From positions 744,001-808,000 of the forward strand of contig CP124756.1 in assembly GCA_029972225.1 (NCBI GenBank): 64,000 nucleotides of DNA, written 5' to 3'. The notes below the pieces were generated by a model. The model ran no database searches. It saw only the letters and a program-made list of their open reading frames with translations, and was not told where the DNA came from. Of the stretch, positions 60,475 to 64,000 are shown piece by piece. The stretch comes from Candidatus Thiothrix putei. Its GTDB lineage: Bacteria > Pseudomonadota > Gammaproteobacteria > Thiotrichales > Thiotrichaceae. Position 1 is the first letter of the stretch, and every line of letters starts with the position of its first letter. The translations under genes were made by a program, and so were the position numbers.

Positions 60475-61836
60475 ATGTTAAATCACCTTTTGAAATACAT
60501 CCTATTGCTGCCTTTCCTTGTGGTGTTGGCAGTGCCATGGGTAGAGACGGCGGAAGGCGCGGGACGCCCTGATGCGGTGCAACAAGCTCGCAATAGCGTT
60601 GTAAAAATCCATGTGGAAACCGTTGATAAAAAGAATCGCATTTCTTTTGGGCATGGTAGCGGTTTTGTGATTGCCCCGAATAAGGTGATTACCAATGCAC
60701 ACGTTGCCAACCCAGAACTGTTTTTCCCTGAGGTGAAAAGCTCCAGTGTGTTGATTATTGACGGTGGGGTTTCCGGGGGGAAACTTAAAAAAATCAATGA
60801 TGTTGAAATTTTAGCAGACCGCGACCTCGCCATTCTGACAGTGGATTCGCTCAGTGATCGCCCTGCATTACCGTTAGCAGAACCGGTGGATGGGGAGGTT
60901 ATTTATTCCATGGGCTTTCCCGGTGTGGGGGAGATTTGGGATGTGAATAAAATCTTGGAGGAAGAAGCCGCAGGCAAGATGACGAAGGAAAAGTTGGAAG
61001 CTGTCGAGAAGCAAATGAGTGATCCTTCTGTAAAGAATGGGAGCATCAGTCGGATGGTGGAAGATCCTGATTGGAGCGTAAAACTGGGTTTGCCCAGTTC
61101 GATTACGCCGGTCAGTGTTGTTCAGCACAGTGCGGACATAGAAAAAGGCAACAGTGGTGGGCCGGTGGTTAATAGCTGCGGTGCGGTGGTGGGGATCAAT
61201 TCTCAAGCGAAAGAAACCAACTATGCTGCGGTTAATGTGACAGAGTTAATGGCATTTTTAAAAACTAAGAATGTCGCTTTCCAGACACAAGGCGCTTGTG
61301 ATGAGCAAACCGGTGTTGCCACCCCGACGGAAGCAGAAGGGAAACAGGCGGATGCTTCAGAGGGGATACCGATGTGGTGGTTAGTCGGTGGTGGTTTGGT
61401 GTTGGCTGCACTGGTGGGTTTTGGCATCTTACTGTTTAGCCAGCCGCGTTCTGCTTCATCGCGTTCAGCGCATAAGGCGCCGCCGCCCAATCCGTCGGTT
61501 AACAATAAACTGATCAGCAGCACCGCACCCGTCGAGAGTGGTTACTGTTTGCAGGGCTTGCAAGGCTTGGGGCATTTGCGTTTTCCCCTGACAGGAACGC
61601 ATGTGCAGTTGGGGTATGACGAGGAGCTTAATGATTGCGCCATCCCTGAACGCACGGTATCCCGCCAGCACGCCAGCTTGCACCACAAGGATGGTCAGTG
61701 GCAGCTTATCCCGCTGCGTACCCTCAACCCCACGACCCTTAATAGCGAAGTACTGGAACCTAACGACATCCGCATTCTAACGGAAGGCGATGTGTTGACG
61801 TTAGGCGAAGCCAGCTTTGTGTTCAGTAAAGGCTAA
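60475..61836 (+). CDS. Trypsin-like serine protease with membrane helix and C-terminal FHA domain
   Basis: A 453-residue protein. A signal/anchor segment (LLKYILLLPFLVVLAVPWV) leads to a DegP-like protease domain with the triad His76 (VITNAHVANP), Asp117 (ADRDLAILTV) and Ser227 (KGNSGGPVVNSCG). A membrane helix follows at about residues 300-325 (WWLVGGGLVLAALVGFGILL), then a cytoplasmic FHA domain (about 355-453) with ERTVSRQHASLHHKDGQW and EGDVLTLGEASFVF. The protein thus connects periplasmic proteolysis with phosphothreonine binding inside. ATG 60475 is preferred over GTG 60463. It is the third gene of the four-gene operon. Confidence 0.85.
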   Translation: MLNHLLKYILLLPFLVVLAVPWVETAEGAGRPDAVQQARNSVVKIHVETVDKKNRISFGHGSGFVIAPNKVITNAHVANPELFFPEVKSSSVLIIDGGVSGGKLKKINDVEILADRDLAILTVDSLSDRPALPLAEPVDGEVIYSMGFPGVGEIWDVNKILEEEAAGKMTKEKLEAVEKQMSDPSVKNGSISRMVEDPDWSVKLGLPSSITPVSVVQHSADIEKGNSGGPVVNSCGAVVGINSQAKETNYAAVNVTELMAFLKTKNVAFQTQGACDEQTGVATPTEAEGKQADASEGIPMWWLVGGGLVLAALVGFGILLFSQPRSASSRSAHKAPPPNPSVNNKLISSTAPVESGYCLQGLQGLGHLRFPLTGTHVQLGYDEELNDCAIPERTVSRQHASLHHKDGQWQLIPLRTLNPTTLNSEVLEPNDIRILTEGDVLTLGEASFVFSKG

Positions 61837-61846
61837 GGAGCACGCC

Positions 61847-63289
61847 ATGCCACACCAAGAACACCGTCAAGCCCTGCCAGCCGGGACACAGCTTCGGGAA
61901 TACGACATCCTGCGCACCTTGGGCAGCGGTGGTTTCGGTGTGGCGTATTTGGCGTATGACCGGGAATTAGCCCACCATGTGGTGTTAAAAGAATACCTGC
62001 CCGGTGCATTTGCTACCCGCCTTGCCGGTAACACCGTGGTACCGACCTCCCCCAAAGACGAAGGGAATTTTCAGTGGGGGTTGGAACGTTTCCTGAGTGA
62101 AGCGCGGGCATTGGCAGCGTTTCGTGCGCATCCGCATATTGTGTCGGTGTTGCATTCGTTCCGGGCGAACAATACGGCTTACATGGTGATGGAATACGCG
62201 GGTGAATTCAGCCTGCAACAGTTTCTTGACGGGCAGGGCGTCATGACACAGGAGCAGTTGCTGGATTTGGTATTGCCGCTGTTGGATGCACTGGAAACCA
62301 TCCATGCCGCCGGGTTGATCCACCGGGATATTAAGCCGGATAACATTTTGATCAATGACAATGCCGAACCTGTGCTGATCGACTTCGGGGCGGCGCGTCA
62401 GGCGGTCGGGGAACGCAGCATGAGCCTGAGCATTATTTTGACGCCTGGTTATGCCCCGTTTGAGCAATACCACCATGCGACGGAACAAGGCCCATGGACA
62501 GATATTTACGCATTGGCAGCGGTGATGTTTCGTTGTGTGACGGGTAAAAACCCGCCTGATGCTCCGGCACGGATGGAAACCGAAACCCCACTGGAACTGG
62601 AACCGGGGGAGGGGTATTCCCCGCATCTGCTGGCAGCAATCGCTTGGGGCTTGCAAATCCGTGCGGCTGAGCGCCCGCAAACGGTTGCCGAATGGCGGGA
62701 GGCGTTGCTGAATGAGCCAGTGGTGGTGGATGCAGCCACGACAACAGGGGGTGGCAAAATGCGCGGTGGGTTACTGGCGGGTAAGCGTCGGGTTGCTACC
62801 TCCCTGTTGGGTGGGGTTTTGCTGTTGGGGCTGACCTTGTTGGGCATTGCAGCGCTGTCCTCTGATCAAGCGAGTCAATCGAGTGAGCTTGCGGTTAAAC
62901 CGGCGAGTGTTCCGAGCGTGCCAACGCCGGTGGCTGCACTGGCAGCGCCTGTACCCGTTCCTGAGGCCGATGCTTCGACGCCAAGCGCTCCAGAAGAAGC
63001 AAAAACCGATGTGGAATCACCTCCGGCAACCCCGCCTGAGCCTGCCAAACCGGCAACTGATGGCAAGAAAGACAAGGATACTGATAAAAGCAAGGGCAAA
63101 GATAAAAGCAAAACGGGTTCAGGTAAGACACAACCCAGTGGCAAATCACCTAAAACGCCAAAGACACCCTCGACAACAAAAACAGTGCCGATTTATGTCA
63201 TGCCCTCGCAACCCCGCAACACGTCTAAACCTTCTGGGAAGTCTACTGACTCGCGAGATTGTTTAGTCAACCCAAATTGCCACCCATGA
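61847..63289 (+). CDS. Membrane Ser/Thr protein kinase (eukaryotic-like)
   Basis: A 480-residue Hanks-type kinase. Seen: GSGGFGVAYLAYD (nucleotide loop), Lys in VVLKEYLPG, Glu in helix C, HRDIKPDNILIND (catalytic loop), DFGAARQAVGERSMSLS (metal loop and activation segment), TPGYAPFEQY and WTDIYALAAVMF. The EYLPG signature is typical of kinases linked to FHA/PP2C clusters. A membrane helix lies at about 310-330, and the C-terminal ~150 residues are Pro-, Lys- and Ser-rich, ending with two cysteines (DCLVNPNCHP). The ribosome-binding site AAGGAG precedes ATG 61847. It is the last gene of the operon. Confidence 0.92.
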   Translation: MPHQEHRQALPAGTQLREYDILRTLGSGGFGVAYLAYDRELAHHVVLKEYLPGAFATRLAGNTVVPTSPKDEGNFQWGLERFLSEARALAAFRAHPHIVSVLHSFRANNTAYMVMEYAGEFSLQQFLDGQGVMTQEQLLDLVLPLLDALETIHAAGLIHRDIKPDNILINDNAEPVLIDFGAARQAVGERSMSLSIILTPGYAPFEQYHHATEQGPWTDIYALAAVMFRCVTGKNPPDAPARMETETPLELEPGEGYSPHLLAAIAWGLQIRAAERPQTVAEWREALLNEPVVVDAATTTGGGKMRGGLLAGKRRVATSLLGGVLLLGLTLLGIAALSSDQASQSSELAVKPASVPSVPTPVAALAAPVPVPEADASTPSAPEEAKTDVESPPATPPEPAKPATDGKKDKDTDKSKGKDKSKTGSGKTQPSGKSPKTPKTPSTTKTVPIYVMPSQPRNTSKPSGKSTDSRDCLVNPNCHP

Positions 63290-63343
63290 GGAATCTCTCA
63301 ATTACTACCTGTCTTTTCCTATAGGCATTTTTGGGGCAGCGCC

Positions 63344-63997
63344 TTATAAATACTCGTGGATGTTCATCATTCCAAGGATATACAGCAGTTCATTTGTTGT
63401 GATGTTACCGAATTCTTGGCGAATATTGACCAATACCTTTTCCGCGTACCGTGGTGTAATGCCCCACGTATGCGGAATGCTTTTCATGGGTTTGAACGTC
63501 AGCACGTGTCGCAGTACCATTTTTTGCGTATCATTCAGGCCGTCCAACAAGGGGGCAATAAAGAATCGCAAAGACTCTTTTGAATGAAATACCCCGTGGT
63601 GATAGTCGCCGGAAAGCGCAAATAATTGAGTAAGGTGCATTTTTTTCAATTTCTGAAAGTGGTTGGCACTGATATTTTTGCTGATGACGGAAATGCCAGC
63701 GATGGCAAACGTGCCGCGCTGTGCAGGGATTGAAAGACCATACTGGATACCGAAGCTGTTGCGTGCTTCTTCGGTTACTGCCCGTTCCTCACGACTTACC
63801 CGACCCGCGTTAATTTCCCCCCACCAATCAATCGGTTTGCGCCAGTCTTGCAATGCCAGACGCAACACAAAATCACGGTTGCCGTAGTTGTTCTTAATAT
63901 AGTGGGCAACAAACGGGGCAAAGCTTGCGGAATAGTGCAGCACGGGTTGCGCATCCTTACTCAAGTACATCGGCTTGGGGTAGAAAGAGTACAACAC
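63344..63997 (-). CDS. LuxR-family regulator with autoinducer-binding-like domain (5' end outside window)
   Basis: At least 217 residues; the frame reaches the window edge with only a GTG at 63997, so the true start is probably outside. The N-terminal part looks like an acyl-homoserine-lactone-type ligand domain (DWRKPIDWWGEINAGRVSREE and FGIQYGLSIPAQRGTFAIAGIS). The C-terminal part, LNDTQKMVLRHVLTFKPMKS, followed by WGITPRYAEKVLVNIRQEFG and NITTNELLYIL, resembles a divergent LuxR helix-turn-helix. No luxI-type synthase gene is in the window. It converges on the kinase operon. Confidence 0.65.
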   Translation of the reverse strand: MLYSFYPKPMYLSKDAQPVLHYSASFAPFVAHYIKNNYGNRDFVLRLALQDWRKPIDWWGEINAGRVSREERAVTEEARNSFGIQYGLSIPAQRGTFAIAGISVISKNISANHFQKLKKMHLTQLFALSGDYHHGVFHSKESLRFFIAPLLDGLNDTQKMVLRHVLTFKPMKSIPHTWGITPRYAEKVLVNIRQEFGNITTNELLYILGMMNIHEYL

Positions 63998-64000
63998 CCC

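Noticed and set aside
1-64000. Prophage
   Set aside because: Only one lysozyme-like gene and no integrase, capsid, tail, portal or terminase genes; the lysozyme is part of the caspase operon.

Overview
The window looks like a chromosomal segment of a gammaproteobacterium. RimO, DacB, RlpA, a DctB/DctD-like pair and iron superoxide dismutase are all gammaproteobacterial in style. The abundance of caspase-like, CHAT, WD40, FHA and kinase genes would fit a filamentous sulfur bacterium of the Thiotrichales (Thiothrix-like). That placement is an inference from gene content and style; no rRNA or tRNA gene was found. Base composition is close to balanced. Clear AT-rich islands occur at about 27.3-29.1 kb and 43.3-46.8 kb.

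Layout. 0-7.9 kb: core genes (rimO, dacB, a small ferredoxin-fold protein, rlpA) and a DctB/DctD-like two-component pair. The regulator is cut by a TnpB-only transposon whose sister copy lies at 34.1-35.5 kb. 9.5-14.9 kb: accessory block with an AAA/DUF4143 ATPase, an EcoRV-type restriction endonuclease and methylase, an orphan amidotransferase and a YefM/YoeB toxin-antitoxin pair. 14.9-21.6 kb: a membrane-anchored beta-sandwich protein, then an ABC exporter operon resembling AttEFGH with a PDC sensor protein inside it. 21.7-29.1 kb: a tightly packed same-strand cluster of lipoprotein, GH19-like muramidase, caspase/alpha-beta-hydrolase fusion, SGNH hydrolase, membrane CHAT protein and an unknown protein. 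This is the strongest candidate for an undescribed system. 29.1-34.0 kb: a decayed AlbA-type ATPase gene and a SWIM/SNF2 helicase pair. 35.6-40.4 kb: a giant CHAT-nSTAND-WD40 protein coupled to the remnant of a formylglycine-generating-enzyme-like gene. 40.5-45.2 kb: sodB and a three-gene sensor/regulator locus. 45.5-50.6 kb: small unknowns, a TIR-like protein whose reading frame is entered by a shift, a sigma factor with a putative anti-sigma protein, and a secreted TPR-CHAT protein. 50.8-52.3 kb: an IS66-family element lying in a tiny membrane-peptide gene. 52.4-58.6 kb: a secreted lysyl-endopeptidase-like protease, a lipoprotein and a fused 5-oxoprolinase. 58.7-63.3 kb: an FHA, PP2C phosphatase, protease-FHA and Ser/Thr kinase signalling operon. 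63.3 kb to the end: a LuxR-type regulator running off the window.

How the parts may work together. Four caspase/CHAT-fold proteins in about 28 kb, the restriction system, toxin-antitoxin pair, TIR-like protein and several mobile elements give the segment the character of a defence and regulated-cell-death neighbourhood placed among housekeeping genes. Degenerated genes (dctD, the AlbA-type ATPase, the FGE remnant, a DUF1538-like fragment) show active turnover. In-frame palindromic repeats inside two protein genes show spread of small non-coding repeats. All functions are assigned by reading motifs; nothing was searched or measured.
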